Translations under genes and position numbers: made by a program
Assembly (NCBI GenBank): GCA_902515095.1
Contig: CABXTC010000006.1
Span: forward strand, 1-63,133
Length of the DNA: 63,133 nt
Origin: an uncultured Pelagibacteraceae bacterium
GTDB lineage: Bacteria > Pseudomonadota > Alphaproteobacteria > Pelagibacterales > Pelagibacteraceae
Reading direction: 5' to 3'
Part shown: piece after piece, positions 9,114-18,376 of the stretch
Position numbering within the stretch: position 1 is the stretch's first letter
Layout of the letters: every line of letters starts with the position of its first letter
The notes under the pieces: model-generated
Told to the model about the DNA's origin: nothing
Seen by the model: the letters and a program-made list of their open reading frames with translations, nothing else
The model's database searches: none

Positions 9114-11453
9114 ATGACCAGAGTATTAAAAAATATTTTTACTATATCTCTTATTATTTCTTTAATAGCTTTTATTGGGATTTTTGGGATTTTATGGACT
9201 TTTTCAAATAAAATCCCAGATTATAAATTTCTTAAAAGTTACAAACCACCTGTCTCAAGTAAAATGTATTCAGGAAATGGTGATTTGGTAGCTGATTTTT
9301 CACAAGAAAAAAGGATATTTATACCCTTTAGTGCAATTCCAAAAAAAGTAATAGACGCTTTTTTATCTGCAGAGGATAAAAATTTTTTTTCTCATCCAGG
9401 AGTAGATGCAAAGGGTGTTCTTAGAGCAACAATCAACAATATAAGAAACATTCTTACCTCAAAGAGACTCGAAGGAGCATCAACTATTACACAACAAGTT
9501 GCCAAGAATTTCTTACTGACCAACGAAGTGAGTATTAATCGAAAAATTAAAGAAGCTATTTTAGCTTTTAGAATAGAAAGAGCCTTAAACAAGGAAAGAA
9601 TATTAGAATTATATCTTAATCAAATTTATTTAGGAAGTGGTGCTTATGGAATAGCTGCTGCTAGTTTAGAATATTTCGATAAATCTATTAAAGAACTTAA
9701 TTATGCTGAGGCAGCAATGTTAGCTGCTTTACCTAAGGCACCAAGTAAATATAATCCTTATCAAAATATAGAATTAGCCAAATTCAGAAGAAATTTAGTT
9801 TTGCAAAATCTTTATCAAAATGGATTTTTAGATTTTGAAAATTACAATAAATATAAAGATCAAAATATAAAATTAAAAAAAACAAAAAGAGTGTATTTAG
9901 AAGACTCACAATATTATATTGAGGATGTTAGAAAAAATATCATAGAAAGATTGTCATATGAAAAAGTTTATAAGCAAGGTTATAATATTAATACTCCAAT
10001 TAACTTAAGTCTTCAAAAGATAGCCACTGACTCTCTAAGAAATGGCCTGGTTGCATATGATCAAAGAAAAGGATGGAGAGGCCCTATTACAAATATTAAT
10101 TATGATAAAAATTGGAAAAAAAAAATAGATAAGAAATATGTTTTAGAAAAATCTATCAATTGGAAAATTGCAATAGTAAAGGAAATAAAAAAATTTGAGG
10201 CAACAATAGAAACAATAGACAGATTAAATGGTATTATAAAATATAAAGATATAACTTGGACAAAAAAAGAATTTGAAAATCTATTAAAAATAGGTGACTT
10301 GATTTATGTTCAAAATTTGAATGATAATATTTACAAACTCAGACAACTCCCAAAAATTAATGGTGGCATTGTTGTTATGGACCCATACACTGGTAGAGTG
10401 CTTGCATTAAGTGGAGGATTTAGTTTTAAAAATAGTGAATTTAATCGAGCTTCACAAGCTTTAAGACAACCTGGATCTGCTTTTAAGCCTTTTGTGTATG
10501 CATTAGCTTTAGAGAACAAATATACACCGTCATCATTAGTTCTTGATGCCCCACTTGTTTTAGATCAAGGGATTGATTTAAAAAAATGGAAACCTGAAAA
10601 TTATGGTAAAAAATTTTATGGTCCATCTACATTAAGAGTAGGACTTGAAAAATCTAGAAATCTAATGACTGTCAGAATAGCTCAAAATTTAGGTATAGAT
10701 GAACTTGCAAACTTTTCTAAAAAATTAAATATTTACCAAGATCCTGATGAACTGTTATCAATTTCTCTTGGATCAGCAGAAACAACTCTTTTAAACTTAA
10801 CCTCAGCTTATTCAACATTTGTGAATGGAGGAAAACTAATTAGTCCAATAATTATAGATAGAATTCAAGATAGTGAAGGAAATACAATTATTAATAATGA
10901 AAATAGAAAATGTGCAAATTGTGATAAAATTTCATTTACAGGAAAAGATTATCCAATTATTGAGGACAACTATGAACAAATTATGTCAGAACAAACCGCT
11001 TACCAAATTACATCTATTTTAGAAGGTGCAATTAAAAGAGGAACAGGAAAAAAGTTAAAAAATTTAAGACTTAATTTGGCGGGAAAAACAGGAACTACAA
11101 ATGAAAATACTGATGCATGGTTCATTGGTTTTACATCTAACCTAGTCGTTGGTGTTTATGTTGGTATGGACAATCCCAAATCACTTGGTAAATTTGAGAC
11201 TGGCTCTAAAGCCGCATTACCAATTTTCAAAGAGTTTGTAAAAAAAGCTATAAAAAAATCAGATGCCAGACCTTTTAAAGTTCCAAAAAAAATGACATTA
11301 ATGGTTGTTGATCCTTTGACTGGGGAAAAAGCAAAATTTAACTCAAAAAATACAATTATTGAGGCATATAAAAGCAAGAATATCTTAGATGGAAAAGTTT
11401 TATATTCAGATAACAATAGATTAGATACAAATAATATATTAGAGTTTTACTAA
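9114..11453 (+). CDS. mrcA: Penicillin-binding protein 1A (bifunctional)
   Basis: 779 aa inner-membrane peptidoglycan synthase. One N-terminal membrane anchor (about 8-30) precedes a GT51 glycosyltransferase with EDKNFFSHPG (catalytic Glu, about 87) and GASTITQQVAKNFLL. The transpeptidase has its nucleophile in PGSAFKPF (SxxK, about 455), an SLGSAETT block in the region of the second motif, and KTGTT (about 658). Between the two domains is an OB-like insertion typical of PBP1A. Its TAA overlaps the prfB ATG by one base (TAATG). Confidence 0.96.
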   Translation: MTRVLKNIFTISLIISLIAFIGIFGILWTFSNKIPDYKFLKSYKPPVSSKMYSGNGDLVADFSQEKRIFIPFSAIPKKVIDAFLSAEDKNFFSHPGVDAKGVLRATINNIRNILTSKRLEGASTITQQVAKNFLLTNEVSINRKIKEAILAFRIERALNKERILELYLNQIYLGSGAYGIAAASLEYFDKSIKELNYAEAAMLAALPKAPSKYNPYQNIELAKFRRNLVLQNLYQNGFLDFENYNKYKDQNIKLKKTKRVYLEDSQYYIEDVRKNIIERLSYEKVYKQGYNINTPINLSLQKIATDSLRNGLVAYDQRKGWRGPITNINYDKNWKKKIDKKYVLEKSINWKIAIVKEIKKFEATIETIDRLNGIIKYKDITWTKKEFENLLKIGDLIYVQNLNDNIYKLRQLPKINGGIVVMDPYTGRVLALSGGFSFKNSEFNRASQALRQPGSAFKPFVYALALENKYTPSSLVLDAPLVLDQGIDLKKWKPENYGKKFYGPSTLRVGLEKSRNLMTVRIAQNLGIDELANFSKKLNIYQDPDELLSISLGSAETTLLNLTSAYSTFVNGGKLISPIIIDRIQDSEGNTIINNENRKCANCDKISFTGKDYPIIEDNYEQIMSEQTAYQITSILEGAIKRGTGKKLKNLRLNLAGKTGTTNENTDAWFIGFTSNLVVGVYVGMDNPKSLGKFETGSKAALPIFKEFVKKAIKKSDARPFKVPKKMTLMVVDPLTGEKAKFNSKNTIIEAYKSKNILDGKVLYSDNNRLDTNNILEFY

Positions 11454-12548
11454 TGGAAGATAAATATTTAAACATTAAAAAAGAGATCGAAAAAATAAAT
11501 CAAAGAGTTAAGGAGTATCTTTGAACAGAAAGGTATTCGTCCAAAATTAGAAATTTTAGACAAAAAAATACTAGGACCTAATTTTTGGCAAGACAAAGTA
11601 AATTCACAAAAAATAATTAAAGAAAAAAAATTTTTCGAGGACCTGATAAATACTTATAAAAATACTAATGATCAACTTAAAGATTTAAATGATCTTTATG
11701 TTTTAGCAGTCGATGAAAACAATATAATGGTAAAAAATGATATTTTTGAAAATATAAAAGAATTAAAGACAAAAGTTAAAAAAAACGAAATAAAATGTTT
11801 TTTATCAAATGAAGCGGACTCCTTTGATTGCTATGTAGAAATTCATGCAGGTGCCGGAGGTACAGAGAGTCAAGATTGGGCTGATATGTTAAGAAGAATG
11901 TATATGAAATGGTCCGATCATAAGAATTATAAATGTAATTTGATAAGTGAACATAAGGGTGATGAAGCTGGGATAAAATCTTCAACTATCAAAATTCAAG
12001 GTGATTATGTATTTGGATGGTTAAAAAAAGAGTCAGGAATCCATCGACTTGTGCGGATATCGCCATTTGACTCTGGAGCAAGAAGGCACACAAGTTTTGC
12101 AAGTATTTGGGTTTATCCAGTCGTTGATGAAAACTTAAATATAGAGATATTAGATAAAGACTTGAGAATTGACACTTATCGTTCAAGCGGTGCAGGGGGG
12201 CAACACGTTAATACAACAGATAGTGCAGTTAGAATAACTCACTTACCCACAAAAATAGTAGTGCAATGTCAAAATGAAAGATCTCAACATAAAAATAAAG
12301 AAACTTGTATGAATATGCTTAAAGCAAGACTTTTTGATTTTGAAATGAAAAAAAAAGATAAATTAAACCAAAATAATGAGGCCTCTAAAGCAGAAATAGG
12401 ATGGGGTCATCAAATAAGATCATATGTACTACAGCCCTACAGATTAATTAAAGATAATAGAACAAATTATGAAAGTACAAATCCAGAAAAAGTTTTAGAT
12501 GGAGACTTGGATGCTTTTTTAGAGCAATCTTTGTATCAAGTTAAATGA
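11453..12548 (+). CDS. prfB: Peptide chain release factor 2 (programmed +1 frameshift)
   Basis: RF2 recognises UGA and UAA and releases the peptide. The ATG at 11453 opens a 23-codon leader ending TAT CTT TGA (stop 11522-11524). Skipping T11522 after CTT puts the ribosome into the second frame, which continues with EQKGIRPKLEILDKKILGPN, typical RF2, to the stop at 12548. The Shine-Dalgarno-like AGGAG (11511-11515) sits just upstream of the slip codon CTT, as in other prfB frameshift sites. The joined product is about 364 aa. The anticodon-mimic SPF (RISPFDSGARRHT) and catalytic GGQ (SSGAGGQHVNTT) are present. UGA shortage would feed back on RF2 levels. Confidence 0.96.
11511..11524 (+). promoter_or_regulatory. 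prfB +1 recoding site
   Basis: AGGAGTATCTTTGA: an internal Shine-Dalgarno-like AGGAG, then TAT CTT with in-frame TGA. This is the conserved RF2 autoregulatory frameshift element: low RF2 slows termination at TGA and favours the shift to the +1 frame. Confidence 0.95.
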
Positions 12549-14743
12549 AAAGAATATTTTATAGATCATTAATACTTATTTTTTTAAGTATTTTTGGTTT
12601 TGCTATATATCTAAGCACAATAGGCATAAAAACAGACAGATTTAATAATCAAATATCAGCCAAAATTAAAAAAATAGATAATCAGTTTGAAACAGATCTT
12701 GATAAAATAGGAATTTTTCTAAATATATTTAAATTGCAACTTAGTCTCAAAACTATCGGAGCAAATTTAAGATATAAAAATGAAACAATTAAACTTGAGA
12801 GTATTAGTTCTAGCATCGATTTAAAAAAAATAATTAAAGGTCAATTTTCGCCAAATGAATTAAATATTTCTACAAGATCTTTAGAAATAAAGAAGCTAAT
12901 TTCATTTATAAGATTGATTGATAATAATCCACAGTTATTCATTTTAGAAAAATTTACAAAGAAAGGATATGTAATTGCTGACATTTTTTTGAAATTTGAT
13001 GAACAAGGAAATTTAAAAGAAGACTATATTATTAAGGGACTAGTTAAAGATGGCGAGATCAAAAAGATTAAAAAATTAAGTTTATCAAAAATTAATTTTT
13101 TATTTAATCTAGAAAAAAACCTTTTTGACTTTTATGATATTAAATTATCTTTAAATGATAAAAAACTTTTCCTTCCAGAATTAAAAATTAAAAAAAGAAA
13201 TAATAAATTTTTAGTTTCTGGAAAGAATAACAACAAAGACATTTCTTTAAAAGATAATGAAATTTATCAATTATTAAATAAAGATTTATTTTCTCCAAAA
13301 ATAATCTCAACAGAGTTTGATTTAGTTAATACTTTCTCATTTTCAATTGATAAAAGATACAAAATTGAAGATCTTAAAGTCGACGCAAAATTAAATGTTA
13401 AAAAGATGAAGCTTAATAATTCACTTGATTTAAAAAAATATTTCCCTGGAATTAACGATACTTTAAATCTCACAAATCAAAAAATTCAAATTCAATACAA
13501 AAAAAATTTTCTTAGTATTAAAGGTAAAGGAGATATTCTTTTACAAGAAGAAATTGATAATATTGAATACGATCTAACAAAATCTAAAAAAAGCTTAAAA
13601 TTTAATACTCTAATTAAGATTAAAAAAAATCCAATGGACCTAAATATTTTTAATTTTCAAAAAGACTTAAGTTCCAATTTAGACATGATTTTTACTGGAA
13701 AGAAAAATTTACGATCAAATGAAACATTGTTAGAAAAGATTCTGATAACAGAAAAAAATAACGTTTTTGAGATAAAAAATTTAATGCTATCAAAAGATCA
13801 AAAGATTAAGTCAATAGATAAAATTGATTTAGATTACTTAGACAATAATTTAATCAAAAATAAAATATCAATTTCCAGAAAAAATAGAGATTATGATTTA
13901 GTTTCCCAAAATTTAAATGCTACTAAATTAATAGATGACTTACTAAAACCTGAAAAAAAGTTAGACAACAAAAAGATTTTTAGTAATGATTTCAAAATAA
14001 ATATCAAAATTAAAAGAACCTTTTTAGACCAAAACCATATAATTAATGATTTAAATGGATATTTATCTTTTAAAAATAATGAAATAATTGAAGCTAATTT
14101 AGATTCTTCTTTTTCAAAAAATGAAAAGATTAAATTTACAATACGCTCCACTCCAAATGAAAAAATTACAACACTTTATTCTGATGTTGCAAAACCTTTT
14201 GTGAGCAGGTACCAATTTATTAAAGGCTTTGAGGAAGGAAATATGAATTTTCATTCTGTAAAAAAAAATAATATTTCAGACTCAAAGCTCATTATAGATA
14301 ATTTTAAAGTCCAAGAAGTTCCAGCTTTAGCAAAGTTGCTCACACTTGCTTCTCTTCAGGGTATTGCTGATCTATTAACTGGTGAAGGTATAAGATTTTC
14401 AGATTTTGAGATGACTTTTTCAAATAAAAATAATCTAATAAGAATTGAAGAACTTTATGCAATCGGTCCTGCAATCTCAATCTTGATGGATGGCTATATT
14501 GAAAAAAATAAATTGATAAGTCTTAGAGGAACTTTAGTGCCTGCCACTACTATTAATAGGACTATTTCTTCAATACCTTTAATAGGCAATATTTTAGTTG
14601 GAAAAAAAATAGGTGAAGGTGTTTTTGGTGTTAGTTTTAAAATAAAAGGGCCTCCTAAAGAGCTTAAAACTACTGTAAACCCCGTAAAGACTTTAACACC
14701 AAGATTTATTACAAGAACACTTGAAAAGTTAAAAAAAAATTAA
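12545..14743 (+). CDS. AsmA-like / DUF3971-type envelope protein
   Basis: 732 aa. One N-terminal membrane anchor (SLILIFLSIFGFAIYL) is followed by a very long, Lys/Asn/Leu-rich beta-strand-like region. The C-terminus (about 575-732) has the AsmA-like block: VPALAKLLTLASLQGIADLL, GEGIRFSDFEMTF, and TINRTISSIPLIGNILVGKK followed by GEGVFGVSFKIKGP. Members of the AsmA/TamB/YhdP superfamily are periplasm-spanning proteins linked to lipid transport and outer-membrane maintenance. The start overlaps the prfB stop (ATGA), so it is co-translated with prfB. The specific role here is unknown. Confidence 0.8.
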   Translation: MKRIFYRSLILIFLSIFGFAIYLSTIGIKTDRFNNQISAKIKKIDNQFETDLDKIGIFLNIFKLQLSLKTIGANLRYKNETIKLESISSSIDLKKIIKGQFSPNELNISTRSLEIKKLISFIRLIDNNPQLFILEKFTKKGYVIADIFLKFDEQGNLKEDYIIKGLVKDGEIKKIKKLSLSKINFLFNLEKNLFDFYDIKLSLNDKKLFLPELKIKKRNNKFLVSGKNNNKDISLKDNEIYQLLNKDLFSPKIISTEFDLVNTFSFSIDKRYKIEDLKVDAKLNVKKMKLNNSLDLKKYFPGINDTLNLTNQKIQIQYKKNFLSIKGKGDILLQEEIDNIEYDLTKSKKSLKFNTLIKIKKNPMDLNIFNFQKDLSSNLDMIFTGKKNLRSNETLLEKILITEKNNVFEIKNLMLSKDQKIKSIDKIDLDYLDNNLIKNKISISRKNRDYDLVSQNLNATKLIDDLLKPEKKLDNKKIFSNDFKINIKIKRTFLDQNHIINDLNGYLSFKNNEIIEANLDSSFSKNEKIKFTIRSTPNEKITTLYSDVAKPFVSRYQFIKGFEEGNMNFHSVKKNNISDSKLIIDNFKVQEVPALAKLLTLASLQGIADLLTGEGIRFSDFEMTFSNKNNLIRIEELYAIGPAISILMDGYIEKNKLISLRGTLVPATTINRTISSIPLIGNILVGKKIGEGVFGVSFKIKGPPKELKTTVNPVKTLTPRFITRTLEKLKKN

Positions 14744-15966
14744 ATTAGCTCTACTTTAATATGTCTTTTTTTTCCTAAAGATAACTTTACCATATTTTTT
14801 TGAAAAAAATTTTTACTTATAATTAGTTTTTCATCATTTACAGTTTGATTATTTATTTTTACACCGTTACCTTTAATCAGTCTTCTAATTTCACTTTTAG
14901 ATTTTTCTAATTTTGACAAAATTATTAAATCAACAATATTTAAATTATCGATTTGATTTTTGTTTACAGAAATAGATGGCAAAGCTGTACCAAGAGAATT
15001 TTCAGAAAATGTTTTTTTCGCAGTTTCTTCACTTTTTTTAGCCTCATTTTTTCCATGAAGCATCGAAGTTGTTTCATTTGCAAGAATAATTTTTTGTTTA
15101 TTTATATCCTCATCTTTAATCTTTTCTAAATTTTCAATACTTAAATCAGTAAAAAATTTGAGGAATTTATAAACATCTCTATCATCAACGTTTCTCCAAA
15201 ACTGCCAATATTCATATGGTGATAAAAATTTTTTATCTAACCAAATAGCACCAGTTTCTGTTTTACCCATTTTTGCACCCGAAGCTAAAGTGATCAAAGG
15301 AGTCGTTAATCCATAAACCTGATTGTTTGAATATCTTTTTATTAATTCAACTCCATTTACAATATTTCCCCATTGATCTGAGCCGCCAACTTGTAATACG
15401 CAATTTTCTTTTTTATTAAGTTCCAGAAAATCATATGCTTGCAAAATCATATAATTAAACTCCATATAACTTAACGATTGCTCTCTTTCCAGTCTAGTTT
15501 TGACGCTCTCAAATGTTAACATTTTGTTAATTGTAAAATGTTTTCCAATATCTCTCAAAAAAGAAATATATTTTAAGTTTTTTAACCATTCAAAATTATT
15601 TACAAATATTGGTTTTGTGTTTTTATTATTACTTTCTAAAAATTTTTCCAAAATTTTTCTTATATTTTTTGAATTTTTTTCAATTTCCTTCTCACTTAAA
15701 ATTTTACGAGTTTTATCTTTCCCTGAAGGATCTCCAATTCGAGTAGTGCCTCCACCTAATAATACAATTGGTTGGTGACCATGTTTTTGAAGTAATCGCA
15801 AACACATAATTTGTAAAAGACTCCCAACATGCAAACTTTCAGCTGTGCAATCAAAACCAATATAAGCTTTTATTGTTTTTTTATCTAACAAAGCTGACAA
15901 TTCATAATCGTCCGTGCACTGATAAAAAAAACCTCTATCTTTAAATTCTTTTAAAAATTTATTCAT
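14740..15966 (-). CDS. tyrS: Tyrosyl-tRNA synthetase
   Basis: 408 aa class I synthetase. Tyrosine-binding FDCTAESLHVGSLLQ carries the HIGH-equivalent (HVGS, about 46-49), QVGGSDQWGNIVNG the substrate pocket, and KMGKTETG the KMSKS-equivalent loop (about 230). The C-terminal S4-like RNA-binding domain (about 345-400) contains SKSEIRRLIKGNGVKINNQ. Length is standard for the bacterial TyrRS subclass. It converges on the AsmA-like gene with a 4-bp overlap and is divergent from anmK. Confidence 0.96.
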   Translation of the reverse strand: MNKFLKEFKDRGFFYQCTDDYELSALLDKKTIKAYIGFDCTAESLHVGSLLQIMCLRLLQKHGHQPIVLLGGGTTRIGDPSGKDKTRKILSEKEIEKNSKNIRKILEKFLESNNKNTKPIFVNNFEWLKNLKYISFLRDIGKHFTINKMLTFESVKTRLEREQSLSYMEFNYMILQAYDFLELNKKENCVLQVGGSDQWGNIVNGVELIKRYSNNQVYGLTTPLITLASGAKMGKTETGAIWLDKKFLSPYEYWQFWRNVDDRDVYKFLKFFTDLSIENLEKIKDEDINKQKIILANETTSMLHGKNEAKKSEETAKKTFSENSLGTALPSISVNKNQIDNLNIVDLIILSKLEKSKSEIRRLIKGNGVKINNQTVNDEKLIISKNFFQKNMVKLSLGKKRHIKVELI

Positions 15967-16007
15967 ATGCTTATAGTTCTACAATATACAAATTTTATTA
16001 AAAAAAA

Positions 16008-17162
16008 ATGATTATGAAAAAAAAGATATTTACATCACTTGGTTTAATGAGCGGCACGTCTATGGATGGTGTAGATTTATCTGTAATAAAATCAGATGGT
16101 TATGAGGAATTTACCTCTATTTTAAACATTTATAGTCAATTTGATAATGATCTTTACGAACAATTAATTGATATAAGAGACAAAATTTCTGAAGTTAACG
16201 ATCTTAAAATTCACTCAGATATTTTAAACAAGCTAGAGAAAAAATTTACCTTATTTAATGGCAAAATCATAAATGACGTAATACAAAATATTGATGAGGA
16301 AATTGATTTAATAGGTTTTCATGGACAAACAATTTTTCATAATTCAAAGGTGAGAATCTCAAAACAGTTGGGAGATGGAAAATTATTATCTAATTTGATA
16401 AGAAAAATAGTTGTCAATAATTTTAGACAAAATGATTTAAATCATGGAGGACAAGGTGCTCCATTAACACCAATATTTCATAATCTAATTTCAAAAATTA
16501 TAAAAATTAAATTTCAAATAGAATTTCCTTTAAGCATAATAAATATTGGTGGTATTACAAATGTTACACAGATTATAGATAGCTCAAATTGCTTAAATCA
16601 AAAGTTCTTTGCTTATGATATCGCTCCTGGAAACTGTTTGATAGATGAATGGGTAAAAAAACATACCAACTCAAAATATGATAGGGACGGAAATTATGCA
16701 AATAGTGGAAAAGTTGATAATTTAGTTCTTAATCAAGCTATTGACAATTTTGAAATAAAATCATTTGATAATTCACTAGATGTAAAAGATTTTGATTTTT
16801 CATTTGTTAAAGGTTTATCTTTCGAGGATGGTTGTGCAACGTTAACAAAATTTACTGCCTTTTTAATTTCTGATGGCATCAAAAAAATAAGTAAAAAAAA
16901 TGATATTTTTTCAAAAAATATTATTTTTTGTGGTGGGGGAAGAAAAAATAAATTTTTGATTAACTCTATTCAAGAATTTTTAAATGATATTAATATTAAA
17001 TTGGATAATATGGATAATTATCATTTTGATGGTGATTTTATCGAGTCTCAGGCTTTCGCATTTTTAGCTGTAAGATCTTATTTGAATTTACCAATTTCTT
17101 TTCCCGACACCACAAGATGTGAACAAGCTATTCCAGGGGGTGAAATACAAAAAAATTTTTAG
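16008..17162 (+). CDS. anmK: Anhydro-N-acetylmuramic acid kinase
   Basis: 384 aa kinase of the ASKHA fold that phosphorylates 1,6-anhydro-MurNAc during peptidoglycan recycling. The N-terminus GLMSGTSMDGVDLSVI is the phosphate-1 signature; DLIGFHGQTIFHN and NIGGITNVTQI follow, and the second phosphate region is IIFCGGGRKNKFLI. Two close ATG codons (16008, 16014) can start it. The stop overlaps the convergent hydrolase gene by 4 bp. No amidase, MurQ or NagZ gene is nearby. Confidence 0.93.
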   Translation: MIMKKKIFTSLGLMSGTSMDGVDLSVIKSDGYEEFTSILNIYSQFDNDLYEQLIDIRDKISEVNDLKIHSDILNKLEKKFTLFNGKIINDVIQNIDEEIDLIGFHGQTIFHNSKVRISKQLGDGKLLSNLIRKIVVNNFRQNDLNHGGQGAPLTPIFHNLISKIIKIKFQIEFPLSIINIGGITNVTQIIDSSNCLNQKFFAYDIAPGNCLIDEWVKKHTNSKYDRDGNYANSGKVDNLVLNQAIDNFEIKSFDNSLDVKDFDFSFVKGLSFEDGCATLTKFTAFLISDGIKKISKKNDIFSKNIIFCGGGRKNKFLINSIQEFLNDINIKLDNMDNYHFDGDFIESQAFAFLAVRSYLNLPISFPDTTRCEQAIPGGEIQKNF

Positions 17163-17815
17163 TAAAGAGCTGTTTCTTTTTTGATGTACTTAACGATAGT
17201 CTTTGATAATTCTGACTCACTTTTTGTGAAAAAATGATTAGCACCTTGTATACTTTCAAATTCAACTTTTATTCCTTTTTGTGAACTTAGTTTGTTATCT
17301 AGATCTTTTATAAATTCTAACGGAACCAATTCATCTTTTTTTCCATAAACCATTAGACCTGAAGAAGGGCATGGTGATAAAAAAGAAAAATCGTATACAT
17401 TAGGCTGAGGGGAAATTGAAATGAATCTACTAATTTCAGGTCTTCTCATTAATAATTGCATTGCAATTAATGACCCAAAAGAAAAGCCTGATACCCAACA
17501 TTGAGAATTATCAAAATTTTCTCTTTCTAACCAATCTAATGCAGCAGCAGCATCTGCTAGTTCACCTTGTCCATTATCAAATTCACCATCACTTTTACCA
17601 ACACCTCTGAAATTAACTCTGCATACTGAGAAATCATTATCCATAAACGCATGAAATGTTTCAACAACAACTTTATTATTCATTGTTCCTCCATATTGAG
17701 GATGTGGTTGCAACACTAAAGCTATGGGTGATGTATTTTTTTTACTTTTATAATATTTTGCTTCAAGCCTGCCAGCAGGGCCTGGTATAAATATTTCTAA
17801 AATTTTATTATCCAT
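17159..17815 (-). CDS. Alpha/beta hydrolase (esterase-like)
   Basis: 218 aa single-domain alpha/beta hydrolase of the small dienelactone-hydrolase-like group. The N-terminal HPHPQYGGTMNNKVV (residues read as QPHPQYGG) is the oxyanion-side HP block. The nucleophile is in GFSFGS (about residue 112), the acid in GKKDELVP (about 160) and the His in GANHFF (about 195). VNFRGVGKSDGEFDNG is also family-typical. Substrate is unknown. A Fur-like box starts 5 bp upstream of its ATG, so iron may control it. No signal peptide. Confidence 0.85.
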   Translation of the reverse strand: MDNKILEIFIPGPAGRLEAKYYKSKKNTSPIALVLQPHPQYGGTMNNKVVVETFHAFMDNDFSVCRVNFRGVGKSDGEFDNGQGELADAAAALDWLERENFDNSQCWVSGFSFGSLIAMQLLMRRPEISRFISISPQPNVYDFSFLSPCPSSGLMVYGKKDELVPLEFIKDLDNKLSSQKGIKVEFESIQGANHFFTKSESELSKTIVKYIKKETALY

Positions 17816-17819
17816 TATT

Positions 17820-17838
17820 AGTAATGATTATCATTCTC
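17820..17838. promoter_or_regulatory. Fur-like iron box
   Basis: The 19-bp stretch AGTAATGATTATCATTCTC matches the enterobacterial Fur consensus (GATAATGATAATCATTATC) at 15 of 19 positions and is a near-perfect dyad around TGATTATCA. It lies between the divergent hydrolase and iscR genes, immediately upstream of the hydrolase ATG and about 110 bp before iscR. Alphaproteobacterial Fur/Mur proteins can prefer different sites, so the cognate regulator is inferred. Confidence 0.6.
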
Positions 17839-17897
17839 AAAAAAAAATTAGGTTTATCACAACTGCGTGACAAAATGTTAGTCTTTTTTTAGCCAAG

Positions 17898-17922
17898 ATA
17901 CTTGACTATTTTAGTCGGGTTT
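17898..17922 (+). promoter_or_regulatory. IscR type-1 binding site over the iscR-suf promoter
   Basis: The stretch reads ATACTTGACTATTTTAGTCGG followed by GTTT. It contains ATA, GACT-A-TTT-T-AGTC and GG in the positions of the IscR type-1 palindrome bound by [2Fe-2S]-IscR. TTGACT (17902-17907) doubles as the -35 and TATATA (17924-17929) fits a -10 with 16-bp spacing, so bound IscR would block RNA polymerase. A 5' leader of roughly 13 nt with AAGGA (17940-17944) precedes the iscR ATG. This is classic autorepression. Confidence 0.8.
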
Positions 17923-17948
17923 ATATATACCCAGTAAAATAAGGACTT

Positions 17949-18374
17949 ATGAAACTAACATCTAAAGGTAGATATGCTGTGATGGCGTTAGTAGATCTGG
18001 CAAGATTTAACAATATCAATCCAGTTTCTCTAAGAGACATCTCACTAAGACAAGGAATTTCCTTGGATTATTTAGAGCAAATATTTTCTAAATTAAGAAA
18101 AAAAGAAATAGTTCAAAGTGTAAGAGGTACTCAAGGAGGATATATTTTAAACAAAAAAACTAATGAAATAAAGCTAACAAATATTTTTGAAGCAGTGGAT
18201 GAAAAAGTAAAAACAGTTCAGTGTAAAAAAGAATCGAAAAAAAGTTGTAATGGTAAAACAGTAAAATGCCTTACTCACAATCTTTGGGATGAACTTGAAA
18301 ATCATATTAATAATTTTTTTGATGAAAAGAGTTTAGAAGATTTGGTTAAAGATAATTCCGAAAGAAGAATTTGA
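17949..18374 (+). CDS. iscR: Rrf2-family Fe-S regulator IscR
   Basis: 141 aa. An N-terminal winged helix ([48 protein letters not shown]) is followed by the cluster-binding loop with C92, C100, C107 and H110, the same C-C-C-H set as E. coli IscR although the spacing is wider by a few residues. It senses [2Fe-2S] status and represses its own operon. It leads the suf cluster and its stop overlaps a TTG six bases before the sufB ATG. Confidence 0.93.
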   Translation: MKLTSKGRYAVMALVDLARFNNINPVSLRDISLRQGISLDYLEQIFSKLRKKEIVQSVRGTQGGYILNKKTNEIKLTNIFEAVDEKVKTVQCKKESKKSCNGKTVKCLTHNLWDELENHINNFFDEKSLEDLVKDNSERRI

Positions 18375-18376
18375 AA

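Noticed and set aside
11727..12548. prfB starting at the internal ATG
   Set aside because: It would lack the N-terminal RF2 domain, which is present upstream through the +1 frameshift.
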